The position numbers were made by a program, and so were the translations under genes. The notes beneath the pieces were generated by a model. The model had not been told where the DNA came from. It saw only the letters and a program-made list of their open reading frames with translations, and searched no databases. From Nymphaea colorata (Eukaryota > Streptophyta > Magnoliopsida > Nymphaeales > Nymphaeaceae): a stretch of 64,000 bases of DNA. The DNA lies in contig NC_045145.1 in NCBI RefSeq assembly GCF_008831285.2, forward strand, positions 10,788,802 to 10,852,801. The letters run 5' to 3'. Below are positions 1-12,887 of the stretch, one piece after another. Every line of letters starts with the position of its first letter. Position 1 is the first letter of the stretch.

Positions 1-1634
1 AAGAAGGCTTCTCACCACAAAATCATAAGTAAGGGTTCACTTAAGCACCCTAACTTAGCAAAATCAATGGAGAGAATAGAAGAAAATGAAGATGAAAATA
101 AGAGGAAAAGGGGAAGAGGGCTTGGACGAATCTCTCCTCTCTTCCTTGGCTTCTCTCTCCTAGCTCCTTGGCTACATCAACTTGATGGAATACTTGAAAT
201 TTTCATCCGCATCCTTGGCGGCCAAGAGGAGGTTTATATAGAGGAGGGGGTGGGTTCAATCACCTCCTTTAATTTGCCTTGGAATATTAATCAAGGAGGG
301 AGATGAAAAATTGATTAAATGAGTTTTAATGACTTTATTTACTCATTCTTATCCCATTTACACGAATTAGGTGAGCTGGGTTAGGTTTGGTCAATTTGGT
401 TCAGACCTATCTGATCAACTTTGACCAAAAATTTGGACGAAAATGCCCTTGCACAGGGTTTTGCTAAATTTTATGCTATTTATTTTTTCTTTGGTTGAAA
501 CCAAGCTTGTTAGGTTAAAACCTAGTTATTAAGCTCTAAATGCTATTGAATTATGCAGATTCAATTTAAATTTGAATAAATTTTGAAAATTCTATCAAAT
601 TTGGTTCGAAGAGGGTATTTCCATCTATAATTTGATTGAAGACATATTTCAATTGAATCAAACTTTCGTTTGAAAAATTGAATTTTAATTTAGTATTTGA
701 TTTATGCATTTGACAAATCCAAATATTTATTTGTCTTTCATAAACCAATTTGGGCTCTGTAATCTCAATTTGACCATAGAAGGGTAAAATTGTCCAGATT
801 TGTCAATTTCGACCTATTGACAAAAGTCAAATCTCATTTTCGAGTAGTTTGACTTTGTTTGAGGTAGTTTGATAAATTTGATGGAATAAAAGTTCTTAAT
901 TGAGCTAAATTGTACTTTGACTGAGTTTAATCAAAGTGGACTCAATTCGGTCAAAGTCTATTTTCATCCATTAATTGGATCGTGAGAGAGACCTACTTTT
1001 TGGCCAAGCTGAGCTCATGTTGATTGAGCCCAGCTAAGATTTGGGTGCAGTAGGGTCGAACCTACTTGAATTAAGTGGGTTTGACCAGCTTAATTATTGC
1101 TTTTCGAAGATTGAAAACTCTTTAAAGATGACTTAATTAAAGAAGAGAAAGATGCATAAATGTTTCTCTTTTCCTAGGTTTTTAGTTATGATATCATTCA
1201 TTTCTCCTTAAAAATGAATTTTTCATTTTATTGGGAGAAAATATTTATTTACTTATTTATTTTTTTTAAATGGGGGGTGTGACCCCTGGGGGCTCTTGGC
1301 CACACGGGCTAGGTGGGGCCCACACATGGGTCCCACATAGCATTCTAGACTAAATTAGATCCAATTCTTGGATCTAAGTCAAAATTTTAGTTTTGTAATT
1401 GGATTTGGATTTCAAATGACATTTGTAATTAGATTTGGATGTCAAATCCTAATTTAGACATAGTTTGGACTTGTAATCCTGCATTGGGTTTCGTGTCACG
1501 ACTCAAATTCGTGAATAGAATCCAAATTACGTTTTGGTTCAAAATTGGCTTTGAAATTGCAAAATTTCACAATTCTTTTGTGAAATTTTCACATTGCTTT
1601 AGTTTTGATGTGCAAAAATTTGGGGTGTTAACAG
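1..1634 (-). repeat. LTR portion of an unidentified retrotransposon (outer element X)
   Basis: The right edge at 1,634 has the form of a plant LTR start on the minus strand (TGTTAACACCCCAAATTTTT), very like the start of the gypsy LTRs at 3,037 and 15,031. A TATA-like box reads CTATATAAA on the minus strand at 233-241. There is no polypurine tract immediately outside the edge, so 1,634 is better read as the outer 5' end of an element whose body lies left of the window. The neighbouring sequence is the LTR of the gypsy element at 1,635-15,031, so X probably inserted into that LTR. The short reading frames here resemble no known protein. Confidence 0.5.
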
Positions 1635-3037
1635 AAATATTATCTCATCTTCTCATGTTTTCGGTGCACTTGAGAATAGCTCCTTGACTTTAAAATAGAA
1701 GTTTGATAACTATCTCATATGACCATGGAGAGATGAAGAGAAGATGAAATAATGTATGGACAACAAGACTATATTCAAAAAAAGAAATAACATGATTTAA
1801 TCATGAAATGAAAGATTACTTCACCTTCTCATGCTCCAGGTGCACTCAAGAATAACTTCTTGACTCTAAAATAGAGATTTGAAAGCTATCTTATGCAGCC
1901 ATGGGGAGATGAAGATGAGAGGAAGCCAAAAAAAATGGAATGAGTTGTTGATAACATACCTTTAATGGGAACGACTTTAGGAAAAATGAACATCTTAGCT
2001 TGCAATGATCTTTGATCCCCTTCAGTAAAACTACTCCAAGATGATGAAGAGGATGCCTCTAAGAGACTTGTAGCTTGATGGAGTTTGCTTCAAGTTGGAG
2101 AAGACAAGAAAAATGGAAAGAGGAAGAGGGAAATGGAGGAAGAGAGCTAAGGGAAAAACTCTAAGTCTTCAAATGAGAATGCACTAGAGTTTCTCCAAGG
2201 GCTAGCTCGTGCTCAAGAGAGATGATTGTGGGGGTATTTATAGAGAGTTTTGGAGTTAAAACACAAAATTTGATTTTTTTAAAAAATTTGACAGCAATTT
2301 CAAGCAAATTTCAAGTAATTTTGAATTGTTTTCAAATTTTTTTTCTAAAAAATAGGTTTTAACTAAGTGGGATTGGCCATTAGCCCTACAAACACCCCTT
2401 TAGGGTGTGGGCAGGGCTATTACCCACCCAAAGAAACAAAAACTGCCCCCCAAGGGGCGGTTTTTGCAAGAAAAGGGGGGCCTGCATTGTTGCAGTCCCC
2501 TGGCTGGGCGTTGTTGCGCTCACCCTGGCGCCTTGGCGAGACGCAAGCTATCGCTACACCGTGATCACATAACGTAATGCGATCACATCACGCGGTCACA
2601 TAACGCAACGCAATTGCATCACGCGATCACTCACGTGCACGAGACACGCAATTGTGCAACTGTGTGTCACGCCATTGTGCGACGTGCATGCAGGATTGAT
2701 ATTTTTTTAAAATAATATGAATTAAAAAATATGATAAATGACAATAAAACCCTCTTTTTTTGTTTAATTTATTTTAGAAGTGTATAAAATTGGTTTTTTT
2801 GTTATAAAAGAGTGGTCAGCTTCATTTTAAGCTTCAAAAACATATTTTGGTGCGAGGACGAATCATAAAACAAGAGAGAGGTTTGTGCACGCGCGCGTAA
2901 ATCTTATAGCACCAGATTTTGTTGTTTTGAACTCGATTTTAGATTTTGAGTTTCAAATGTTTGATTCAGATCTAAACTTGGGTTTTGTGCTTGGGTAAAA
3001 CAATGTAGCCTTTTGAAAAAAATTTGGGGTGATTACA
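1635..3037 (-). repeat. 3' LTR of Ty3/gypsy element gypsy-1 (incomplete)
   Basis: This stretch repeats 13,714-15,031 with moderate divergence. Shared landmarks are the paired ~170-bp internal repeats starting with ATTATCTCATC, the TATA region, the cytosine-rich block near 2,400-2,470 and the terminal GGTGATTACA (LTR end CA on +, TG on -). A TATA box reads CTATAAATA on the minus strand at 2,235-2,243. A polypurine tract lies directly outside at 3,038-3,050. The copy is shorter than the 5' LTR because the X LTR interrupts it at 1,634. Confidence 0.75.
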
Positions 3038-3050
3038 GATGCCCCTCTTT
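3038..3050 (-). other. Polypurine tract of gypsy-1
   Basis: The minus strand reads AAAGAGGGGCATC immediately before the LTR start TGTAATCACC. This is the expected position and composition for the plus-strand primer of a gypsy element, and it fixes both the 3' LTR boundary and the element's orientation. Confidence 0.75.
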
Positions 3051-3478
3051 GTTACTGGGCTGGTGCTAGATGTGCTTACTGACAAAGATAAACACCACAA
3101 ACTTTTCAAATAAAACATTTTCGGAATAATGTTTCAGGCTTAACCCCTTACCTGAATGGGTTGTTTGAGCTTATGTTGTAGGTTTGACCCCCTGCATGGA
3201 CGGGTTTGCCAATACTGAATTTCGGCTTAACTCCCCTGAAATGGGTTGCCTTTGCTTGCATTGCAGGTTTAACCCCTTACCTGTGTGAGCTGCTCTCACA
3301 TTGCAGGTTTATCCCTTTCCCTGCATGGGTCTCCCTTAAATGTTGATTGATAATAATAACAAAAAAGTGCTCCAGTGTAGTTGTCAAGTTTTACAACTGA
3401 GAAGAATCCAGATTGATAGGCAGATTGGATGTGAAAACACAAATATTTGTCATTGATTGAAAAGTGAACACAAGAGGA

Positions 3479-4618
3479 CTAGGCATAGAATTTCTCGAGG
3501 TGAAGAGCATTAACAGGATCGACAAATTCCACCGCATCAGCATCAATCAGTCGGTATGAATTACGGAGCAAGGCTTCATTAATAACATATGTGTCTTCCC
3601 AGTTTGGTGCACACTTACCACGTGTTCGTCCTTTGAGGTATACCACCGATCGTAGGACCAAGTTATTCACTTTGAATTGTCTCTCGATAACTAATTTGGC
3701 AAATTGTCTAGCCACCCTTTGGCAATAAGCTTCAGCCTGCTCAACCGCATTTAGCCTCTTTTCATCTAGCAAATCGAGATGCATTAGCCTTTTCTACTGA
3801 TATTGATTTAAAGGAAGCTCTATAAGAGAAGCGAACTTCAAAGTGGGTTTCAACACATGTAATGGTAGTACTACTTCCGTTCCATAGACTAGCTCTGCTG
3901 GAGTAGCATTTGTTGGAGTTTTCATAGTGGTGCGATATGCCCATAGAGCGTTATGCATCTTTTCGTACCAATCCCTTCCAGTTTTTACTATGCGTTCTAA
4001 GATGCGGATCAGGATCTTGTTGGTAGCCTCCACTTTTCCATTACCTTTAGGGTAATAAAGAGCTGAAAAATGATGCAAGATACGGTATTTGCTGCACAGC
4101 TGCCTCATCTTTTCGTTTTTGAAATGAGCCTCATTGTCAGATACTATATCATAAGGGACTCCAAATCTGCAAAGAATATTTTTATAAATGAAGGATACTA
4201 CACAGTGCCCTTCTATTGTTCATAGTGCAATGACTTCTACCCACTTGGTAAAATAGTCCATTGCAACAAAGAAAATATTTATGGCCATTAAAAGCTATAG
4301 GGAATATTGGTCCGACTACGTCAAATTCACACATTGAAAATGGCCACAGAGATGTCGCTGCAAATGAGAGGCTGGTGCATGGATCGTTGGAGCATGCAAT
4401 TGACATTCTTTACATCTCTTGACAAATTGGTAACAATCTTTTTGCATAGTAGGCCAGTAATACTCTGCTCGAATTATCTGTTTGGTGAGGGTTTGGTAAC
4501 CAACATGACCCCCACAGTCTCCTCGATGTGACTCTTCGATGATTTTCTTTGTTTCATCTTCATCAAGGCACCGAGAGTATTTCAGTACTAAATCCACGTT
4601 TATAAAGCACCCCTGCAA
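3479..4618 (-). pseudogene. gypsy-1 integrase (broken)
   Basis: This is the integrase part of the pol polyprotein, which would insert element cDNA into chromosomes. In minus-strand order there is an N-terminal zinc-binding segment (HVGYQTLTKQ...CKECQLHAP, about 4,550-4,410), then a core with FDVVGPI (first catalytic Asp, about 4,345), SDNEAHF (second Asp, about 4,140) and GKVEATNK (Glu, about 4,030), then a C-terminal region to 3,479 ending after LLRNSYRLIDADAVEF. All three catalytic positions are still readable, but the chain is spread over at least four frames with stops near 4,182 and 3,790, so no active enzyme is made. It lies downstream of RT/RNase H in the normal gypsy order. Confidence 0.85.
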
Positions 4619-5003
4619 TAATAAAATACCTCGCTGACATACGTTGAATTGCTTTTTGTTTATTTTTTGGCATTCCAGCTAGGAATTATTTGCTTTCAAT
4701 GTATCTTGTAATGTCATGATACCAAGGCATATTCCCCTCTTGGATATGATGAACATGTTTCACCGCTTCAAAAGCAGAGTGTTCTAATCTTCAAATCTCA
4801 AAAGAACAGGTTGCTTCATTGGTTCAAAAGGAGATGGTCAACCCTAGACTCGCGAGACCATCCGCAATAGGGTTACCTTCTCTTTTCACGTGAGCCAGTT
4901 GCACTTCTTCAAACTGACAGATCAAGGAGGTGGCGATTTCTTGATATGGCACGAACTTTTCATCTTTGACTTGCCATTTTCTATTCACTTCATTGATGAT
5001 AAG

Positions 5004-5731
5004 CTAAGAGTTGCCGAAGGCATGCACCCTTTTTACTTGAAAACTTAATAAAGAATGAAGTCTTTGGATGAGGGCTTCATATTTAGCCATGTTATGGGTA
5101 CATGGAAAGTCGAGTTTCAAAGAATATGGGATCATTTTATCTTTCGGAGTGATAAGTACAATGTCTATACCAGCTCGCATCATGTTTCTGGATCCGTCAA
5201 AGTACATCTTTCATATCGGAACTGTTTCCAATCTTAGTACATGTTCATCCGAAAACTCATCATTAGTTTTGATTTCCTCGTATTGGGAAAAGTCTGCTAA
5301 CTAATCCGCAATTGTTTGTCCTTTGATTGATTTCTGGGACACATATTCAAGATCATATTGCAGCAGCAAAACTTGCCATTTGGCAATGCATCTATTAAAG
5401 AAGAACTGTTCCAAGATGTACTTAAGAGGATTTAGCTTGGAGAGTATCTTGACCTCACAAGCTAACGGATAATGTCTCAACTTTGACACATTCAAACCAA
5501 TGCTAGACGAGTTTTTTCTATTAGAGAGTACTTCTTTTCATACTAGACAAAAGTTTTGCTAACATAATAAATTGCATGCTCGATGCGACTTCCTTCCTCA
5601 TATTGTGCCAAAAAGCCACCACACGTTGACTCATTCACTGTGATGTAAAACAGCAATGGTCTTCCTAGCACCGGGGGTTTTAAGATTGGCAGATTTAAGA
5701 GGTATTTAGCAGCTGGTTGAATGGTTCGCAT
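5004..5731 (-). pseudogene. gypsy-1 RNase H (broken)
   Basis: This is the RNase H region following the reverse transcriptase. Recognisable pieces are GRPLLFYITVNESTCGGFLAQY (5,660-5,590) and FFNRCIAKWQVLLLQYDLEY (5,410-5,350). A further segment starts MYFDGSRNMMRAGIDIVLI (5,207-5,150), like the second, dual RNase H domain found downstream in Tat-lineage elements. The domain is cut by frameshifts into three or more pieces. The first catalytic Asp appears lost (ITVNES where ITASD/ISVSD is usual), so I infer it is inactive. Confidence 0.7.
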
Positions 5732-6546
5732 CTCATGACTAGATTGGAATTGAATCGTCTGATGGACTGGATCCGCTCTTGTAAGCTTTGCAACTCATTG
5801 GTATTGGTAGGTGGTGGCATATCAATTATTTCTTTAGCTTTGGTAAGATCTATCTTGATCCCCCTCTTACTGACCATGAAACCCAAAAGTGTACCCGATT
5901 CAACCCCAAATACACATTTTTGAGGATTCAAACGAAGCTTATACTGTAAGAGTCTCTCGAACACTTGGGCGAGAGTTTCAATGTGGTCTTCTCTTATCTT
6001 AGACTTAATCAACATGTCACCAATATATGCATCCATGATTTTGTGTATCTGGTCATAAAAGATAGTGGCCATGACTCTTTTATAAGTTGCTCTAGCATTC
6101 TTTAACCCAAATGGCATCACTGTGTAACAAAAAGTACCCCAGGGTGTATTAAAAGCGGTCTTAGATTGATTCTTGACTGCTAATTTGATTTGGTTAGATC
6201 CTGAATATCCATCCATGAAAGAGAACATGGCATGGCCTGCAGTACCGTCTACCCACAAATCAATGTTTAGAAGTGGATAATCATTTTTTGGTGTGGCTTT
6301 GTCCAGGCCTTCAAAGTCGATGCATAATCTGACTTTGCCGTTTTTCTTGGGGACAACCACAATATTAGCCAACCATTTTGGGTAATCGATGGCACAGATA
6401 AATTTTGCCCTTAATAGGTCTTCTAATCCTTCTTTTACAAGTCCTTCTGGTTGATGATCAAGTTTATGCAATTTTTGTTTAACTGGCTTGCAACTAAGAT
6501 TTAGGGGCAAACGATGCTCAATCAACTGGGGGTCTAAACCTGGCAT
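5695..6546 (-). pseudogene. gypsy-1 reverse transcriptase (catalytic motif lost)
   Basis: A 283-codon open stretch encodes a Ty3/gypsy reverse transcriptase. It opens with MPGLDPQLIEHRL, the form typical of Tat/Ogre elements. It continues with VVVPKKNGKVRLCIDFEGLD (fingers), MDGYSGSNQI (motif A) and MPFGLKNARATY (motif B), then AYIGDMLIKS where the active-site Y-x-D-D should be. The Asp to Gly change in that motif removes a metal ligand, so this copy cannot polymerise. The frame shifts into RNase H near 5,700. It sits between protease (7.4-7.7 kb) and RNase H as expected. Confidence 0.9.
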
Positions 6547-7430
6547 ATCCTCATAGGTTCATGCAAAAGCTTCTTGGTGGCTTATAAGAAAGTCCACCAA
6601 TTTTTTCTCTCATCTACTGACAAACTAGTACCAATTTGAAGGATCTTATGATTCTCACTAGTTCCAATATTAATCTCTTCAATCGGATCATGAACTAAGG
6701 GCGATAGATATTTTTGTCTCTGAATCTGAGCGAATTTTGGTAATTCCGATTCGAGTATTATCGTAGGTTCAACTTCACCGATTGTTTGTTTGACAAATGC
6801 TTTCTGGGGGGACTTCTGAGGAAAAAGAAGAAATTGAGATATGTTGAACTACGACATCCTGTAGAAAGGAGGATAAAGGGAAAATTGAACAAAATTAAAA
6901 TTGATAACCAAAGACTACTTACATATAAAAAAATCTTAGTTCATAGAAGGGGTCCTCTCATGGGATCAGACAAAAAGAAGTTTAAGATTACAAAATTCAT
7001 GGGAGGATTTGAAACAAAAGTGAATACTATCAGCCAACACGATCTTCTTCAAATTTCTTCATGATATCTCAGTCCTCTGGTGTTCATCTAAAAACCGATG
7101 CTAATCAGCTGCAAGATGCCATCTTCATTCTTCTGAGACCAGTTAATGGATGATAGCCACCTTTCAGAAGCAACTGAAATCTCTTAAGGTTTTACATGAA
7201 ATGAACATACAATTGGTGTTTTTGATAACTCAGATGACTACTTGAAATAGTATAAGCACTCTCAGATGATTCGCCTACCTTCATGTTTTGCATCCATTCC
7301 TCCAAAGGTCTATTTTTTGTAGTTCTTATGCTGGGCACATCCACTGAATCAATTGACCTACGGACCATTGGTTGCACCAACCTTTGACCGGATCCTCAAC
7401 ACGTACAGTGATGACTGATGGGCCAAAATT

Positions 7431-7736
7431 TCATTTGAGGCATTGATAAAGAATGGATGAGATTCCTCGTACTTGGTGGATCCAAGGTCGTCCCAAAAGT
7501 AAGTTATATGACAGTGGTACATCCACCACATGGAATACAATGCAGTGACTAGTGATTTCGATGATCACATTCATGTCGAGGATACCTTTGTTGTTCATGT
7601 TTCGGCCATCGTATCCACAGATCTTGATATCATCGGAGCGATATTTGTCTTCACGAAATCCCAAAGCTTTGGTCGTGAGATCAGAACAAATAATTAAGTC
7701 ACCTCCTCCATCGATCAATACATGTGGCACAGTCAT
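7431..7736 (-). pseudogene. gypsy-1 aspartic protease (degraded)
   Basis: This is a retropepsin-like segment of the pol precursor. HVLIDGGGDLIICS stands where the D-T/S-G active site is normally found. YNLLLGRPWIHQVRGISS is the conserved C-terminal flap/strand region of Tat-type proteases, and YQCLK closes the domain. The second active-site residue is Gly, so activity is doubtful. It is linked to the RT through a decayed stretch (6,550-7,430) with no clear domain. Confidence 0.75.
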
Positions 7737-7988
7737 CCTATTGACCTAGACGATGATGTAAAGAGCATCTGCATGGTAATATCCTCATTTTTAGATGTCA
7801 TTTTCTAAAACGGTAATTGACTGGTCCTTAGAGGGTCGAATCAAATCTCCCTCAACCATACGCTCTTCCAATGGGAGAACCTCATCCAAGTAGCATGGAT
7901 CTTTGTCCGAAGAGTCATGTGATGATTCATCATCGCCGCCTCGTAGGATAAAAGTCTTTGGGATAATGGGAAGTTTTTTGGATGAACT

Positions 7989-8318
7989 TTATGTCTTTTC
8001 ATTCATTATAGCAATAAAATCCAGAGGTTTCTTTCCATGATTTGTCATCATGACTTTGTGTGAATTGCTTCCATCACAAGGTCGGATATGCTTCAATAGA
8101 TGATATGAGAGTGGAGTGCTTATGGTGATTGTGGCTACTGCTATCTTCCCATGATCAAGAAATGAATTCTTTAATACATTGGTGATGCTATCATCATCAA
8201 TCTTGAGGTCATTGTTGATAAAGTCTTGGATAATATTTTTGAGGACAAAACAATCCTCAGTGTCATGACCAGGGGCACGATGAAACTTACATAGTTTTTC
8301 TTTATTTCCTCCCATCAT
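7989..8318 (-). pseudogene. gypsy-1 gag zinc-knuckle region
   Basis: The minus-strand frame opens MMGGNKEKLCKFHRAPGHDT and continues EDCFVLK. The Cys-x-Phe-His-x4-His-x4-Cys spacing (CKFHRAPGHDTEDC) is the modified zinc knuckle common in Tat-lineage gag proteins. It precedes the protease in transcription order, as expected for gag. It is one frame fragment of a longer decayed gag. Confidence 0.65.
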
Positions 8319-8968
8319 TTTCTGAGGCTCTGATACTTTTGGTAGGATGATAGTTCCTTTAGCAATGAGGTATTCTAGGATCTTCTCGCATGACTGACTG
8401 AGATGAGTGAATTTCTTATCATAACTCCAGTTTGAGTGTTTTTTTTTTCTTTCTTCGTTGCTTTTGGGTAACTGTGCATTCTTCTTGTGGTTGACTTCTT
8501 TGTTATGCCTATAATTGTTGTCATTGTCATTTCAAATGCCGGCATTAGCTATGAAGTTCGCAGGCAACTGTGTCATCCCTTCCTTCTTTCCATCTTCTTT
8601 GTACTTAGGAACAATGATTCCATCAAAATCGCATTCCTCAATTTCTTCCTCTATTGAATTTGGTTATTCAAGCAACTCGACACAGGTCTTGATTGGGGCA
8701 TTGCGGATGAGACTTTTCATGGGTCAGACGAGATTTTTCCTAATGAATGACAAAGCTTGTGTTTTAGAAATTGGCTCCTTTATCTTGTTGCATTGGATTC
8801 TCCATTTTTGGATGAATTCTCAAGCATTTTCTCCTTGTTTTTTATAGAGACTGCAAATGGTACTGAAGGTTGGATTCATGGGAGCATTTTGCTCAAATCT
8901 TTTGACAACATGTTAATGAATTTGTTAAATTCCTTTAGTTCGACTGGGTTGACATTTTCTTTGTACCA

Positions 8969-9685
8969 TTATGCGGTGATGCCTTCAAGACTTCTTGGAA
9001 AATAGCGAAACAAAGCTCCGTTATTTGTCCGAATTTTGTAGCAATCATTGAAAAAGGATGAAAGATGAATGTGTGGATAAGTAGTTCTATCATATCTGAC
9101 GAACTCATTGGGTAAGTCTTTCACGTCTTCATCCCCTTCAATACCAATGTAGTAATCCTCATATGAGTATGAGTGTTTTCCTTTTCTCCTAAGTTCAAGA
9201 TTGTTCATTCTTTTCTCCATTTTATAAAACTTGCACTTATCTGGATTTTCATCATTACTTGATTCAATTAATTTTGGCTTTGTCTTTTTCTTCTTGCCCT
9301 TGATCTTCTGTACTTTTTTTGTAGAACTTTCACTGTCCAAGCTACTACTAGGGATGTATTTTTTTATCTTTTTGCCTTTTTTGGTAGGCTTTCTCTTTCT
9401 TTTGGGTTTTTCTTCCGAACTTACAATTGTGATAGGGCTAGGTGGGCTGCTTTCCTCTATAATTTCTTTTCCCTTCTTGCTCCTCCTTGTTATCTTTTTC
9501 TTATTGAGAGGAAGAAGTTCAGTTTTTTCCTCCTTACTAGTTGCTGAATCTGAACTCAAATGATCTTCATCCTGATTTGTAAGGAAATGTTTGTTGTTTT
9601 TCTTCTTTCTCTTTTGTTTGGTAGCTTTTTCATTCTCTAGTTCAGGAGTGATCATAAGGGCTTTTTGTTCTTCTTGCTCTCTCAT
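8969..9685 (-). pseudogene. gypsy-1 gag, lysine-rich segment
   Basis: A 238-codon frame is dominated by Lys/Glu/Ser runs such as KQKRKKKNNK and KRKRKPTKKGKKIKK. It is followed by a less biased tail (VRYDRTTYPHIHLSSFFNDC, then FRYFPRSLEGITA). The tail resembles the capsid-like core of gypsy gag proteins, where DP-x2-H and FP-x-SL motifs are usual. The basic head is probably an RNA-binding or structural linker. The assignment rests mainly on position between the upstream ORF and the zinc knuckle. Confidence 0.5.
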
Positions 9686-10252
9686 GAATCACTCCATGAA
9701 CAACCAGAACATATGGTAGCCTTCTGGTTCAATTGTTGGGAGGCCAAGTGTTTCTAGCCTAAGATCGAAAGATGAAACTTCATTTTGAGGAGCCTATTTA
9801 GCTTGCAATCTGGTTTCCACCATCTTGTTGGCTTTCAAGTATTCACTTATGAGACAAGAAAATGAAGAGTCATTGGAAGGAAATGAAGACAAAATGAAGG
9901 TTCATATTGTATTAAGAGTTTTTAAAAGTTACATCCAAAGAAAACACTAACAAAGATGACAAAGACTGAAGATGACATATCAAATACAAGGTTGACAACA
10001 TAAATTTCTAAGGAAGGATGGATGGTGGTCGGTTGGCAACCTACCACTCAGCGTATTCCTTCTTTACCACTGGGCCTGCGAAGCAAGTGTATGATATTTG
10101 TATCTTCCATTCTTATTGAGTCACTGCGAATAATGCCGCCCATTGAGGAGAGCTAAGGTCAAATTCAAGAATAGCTCCAATTGATGCATGCACAGAACCC
10201 ATCTTCTGCCTCTGAGAGAATCGTCTCACGCATCTATCAACACAATAATCAA

Positions 10253-11090
10253 CTATGAAGTAAGGGCCCAAGAGTGTAGTACGACCATGTGATGGTAAGT
10301 GTATCGAGGCGGACCCTGACGACGATCACAACAGTCCCAAATGATCTCTTCTTCATTCAACTTTTCGATCAAGCGACAGTATTGCTCCAAGACTGTCAAT
10401 GTTCCATCAGTGTTTCTGAATAGACTGCCTTGGATGTTGTGTGCTTGAGAAACCACCATTGTAAAGCATATCTGCATCCTTCTATGAAGTCGGTATCTCT
10501 AATGGTAAAACAGGTGAGTCCTTGATAAAGAAAAGCCAAGGTTGTCATTGCTACTGACAGGTGTCGGGTCCCACTATGCCCCTATATCCAAAAAAGTTGG
10601 GCAATACGAACATCTAAGAGGTTACTTCCATCAGCAAAAATGGTCACTTCTACAGTCAGAGCATCATATAATGTTTAATTCTTCTTATAACTTTTCTAGG
10701 TAAAGTAGAAGGTTCAACATAAGCTCAAATTTTTCATACAAATTTTTCAGGTTGATGCCTCAGCTCTCATAGTTTTCTACTATGGGCCAAGTTTTTTTCC
10801 AGTAAAGTGAGCTATAAGTGAGCTATAAGATCTTTTGCATTAACCTTAGTCGGGTTCATGAGGAACTGTTTCTCTAATGGTTCATTTGGGTGACAAGTCA
10901 TGGTGAGAAGGTCTAGTATTTTAGCAAATTCATCCAATAACACTGTTATTTCTTCCCATGAAAACCAAAAAGAGGAGGTCCTTGGATTCCATCGCTCGGC
11001 AATTGCATGCAGCAAATTTCCATCCATTGTTTGCATTCCTCCGGCTGCCACTATCTCTACCCTACATTCTTTAAAGTAGGAAGGAAACAT
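10253..11090 (-). pseudogene. gypsy-1 5' ORF, possibly plant-mobile-domain-like
   Basis: There are two minus-strand pieces (11,090-10,812 and 10,477-10,253). The first contains LLHAIAERWNPRTSSFWFSW, then EEITVLLDEFAKIL. This resembles the start of the aminotransferase-like plant mobile domain that Ogre/Tat elements carry upstream of gag (pattern W-x5-x-F-F-x5-E-hydrophobic-x4-E). The similarity is judged by eye. Stops and frame changes separate the pieces. It could instead be an unrelated gag leader. Confidence 0.4.
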
Positions 11091-12009
11091 CCGAGAGAAG
11101 GTGGGATGCCAAGACCGATGTCAATCTGAAGCCAAAGGTTTAGACTCAAGAGAGATGTAAGTAGAATGTTCGGGTCCTTTCTTGAAATGGATGTGATCAT
11201 ATGGAAATGTGACACCACGTTGGAAAGAATACATCTTGAATGATGATTCTGAAGGGTAGAGATTAGATTAGTGAAATAGATTGACTAGTTTGACAAAGGC
11301 AATATGGAGTGCAGGTATAATGAGGTTGTAAAACATTACATAAGGTTTTACACACATCCATATGTCATTTGAAATAATTTTGGACAAAATAGATATAGGG
11401 ACCTAATTGAGATAATTTTGTATCACGATAATCCAATGTCAAATTATGCTTATATACTTTAACTAAATGGCTTAGTACTAGCATAGATTCTTCCTTAGGC
11501 CACTAAGGGTAGGGTTCATCAGCTTCTTCTTGATCACTCGTTGATATACCATAAATTACCATTCATGGTACTAACGAGGGGTCTTTCTTGCTCAAGGTGT
11601 GGTCCAGTTGTAAGGCTTAGTCTTGTGATACCGCTTAAGATAAAGTCCGGCAACATAATGACCGGGACAAATAGGTATGAGAAATTTTTGAAATATGAGC
11701 AAGCATGTAAAATGAGAAGTCTCTAATGCAGCATTGCCTAAGATGGTGATTAAAATAAGTAGAAGAGCAAGCATTGTTTTCAATCAAGCCTTAAATTGAG
11801 GAGGGTTTTATTTGACCTTAGATCTAAGTGAACATGATTGATCATCCTCAATTAGTCTTATATGCGAGAAAGCAAATATAATCACCAAGAAATGTAATGA
11901 AATACCGATGGGGTCAAGGCCAAAGAAGGAAACACGCTTTATTATCAGCAATACATGACATGTTCAAGTTAGTAGAAATGCATCAATTATAATCATAGCC
12001 AAATGATGA

Positions 12010-12032
12010 ACAGTCCCAACACAGTCGTCATT
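12010..12032 (-). other. Primer-binding site of gypsy-1
   Basis: Just inside the 5' LTR the minus strand reads ATGACGACTGTGTTGGGACT. This matches, with a few changes, the arginine-tRNA-type site (TTGGCGACTCTGCTGGGGA) used by Ogre/Tat elements. It fixes the inner edge of the 5' LTR at about 12,033. Confidence 0.5.
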
Positions 12033-12849
12033 TGTTCTCATCCCCAAAAATTTTGGTTTTTGGAGTGCTCTAGAAAAATGAGGTTTGTTTTGAAAATATG
12101 AGAGAAAGAGACTCGCCCGTCAGTACAAGGATCAACCGTTACTGACGTCTTTACCGAAGGTAATCAATCCAAGGGTTATGTTTATTATTGATGCATTTCA
12201 TTTTACCTCAAACATCTTTTCACTCTATAAGCAGTGTATTGTTTGATAAAATGTTGAAGATTTTATGTTTCAAAATTTATAAAGTTTTGAAGAAACTTTT
12301 GAGAGTGTAAAACATTTTGATTTGGGTAATTCTTTATAAATATTTGGTAAACTTTGGAGATCTTTCTTTTTGAAGTCACTTTAGTGTTCACTTAAGACTT
12401 TAAGTAGGTTTGAGATTTTGTTCTAATTCGGTTGCCACCTACTTAGAGCTTCATCTCATCTTGCTTAAGTTCATTGGAGAGGTGCTTGTAATCATAAGTG
12501 ATGTTAAGTGAGTGGAATGTATGAATGGATTGATCCTACATAATTAAAGCATTCATACTACAACATTCATTTAAAAGCATCCCTACCATAACACATATCT
12601 AAGAGTTTTGTTTTATAGTTATTATAAATATTTTTGCAAACAAAGAAAAGCTTTTTGAATTTGGATTGGGGTTGTAGACCATCAAGCATGGTCATTACTT
12701 GAACTTTGGTCTTGATGAAGTCGGCATAAAGATGTATCATGAGAAAAATATTAAAAAAAAAAAGGAAACGATGAAATACTCTTATAGAAAGAAAGAGAGA
12801 GAAAGAGATTTTAGAGGTCACTAAATGAAAGATTTTGAAAGAAGGGAAA

Positions 12850-12854
<5 letters not shown>

Positions 12855-12886
<32 letters not shown>
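12855..12886. repeat. TA microsatellite inside gypsy-1 LTR
   Basis: About 15 uninterrupted AT units lie within the 5' LTR. A second tract of similar length starts at 13,062. Confidence 0.95.

Positions 12887-12887
<1 letters not shown>

Noticed and set aside
9231-9563. Hydrophobic plus-strand frame resembling a membrane protein
   Set aside because: Exact antisense of the lysine-rich gag segment; Lys codons read as Phe/Leu on the other strand.
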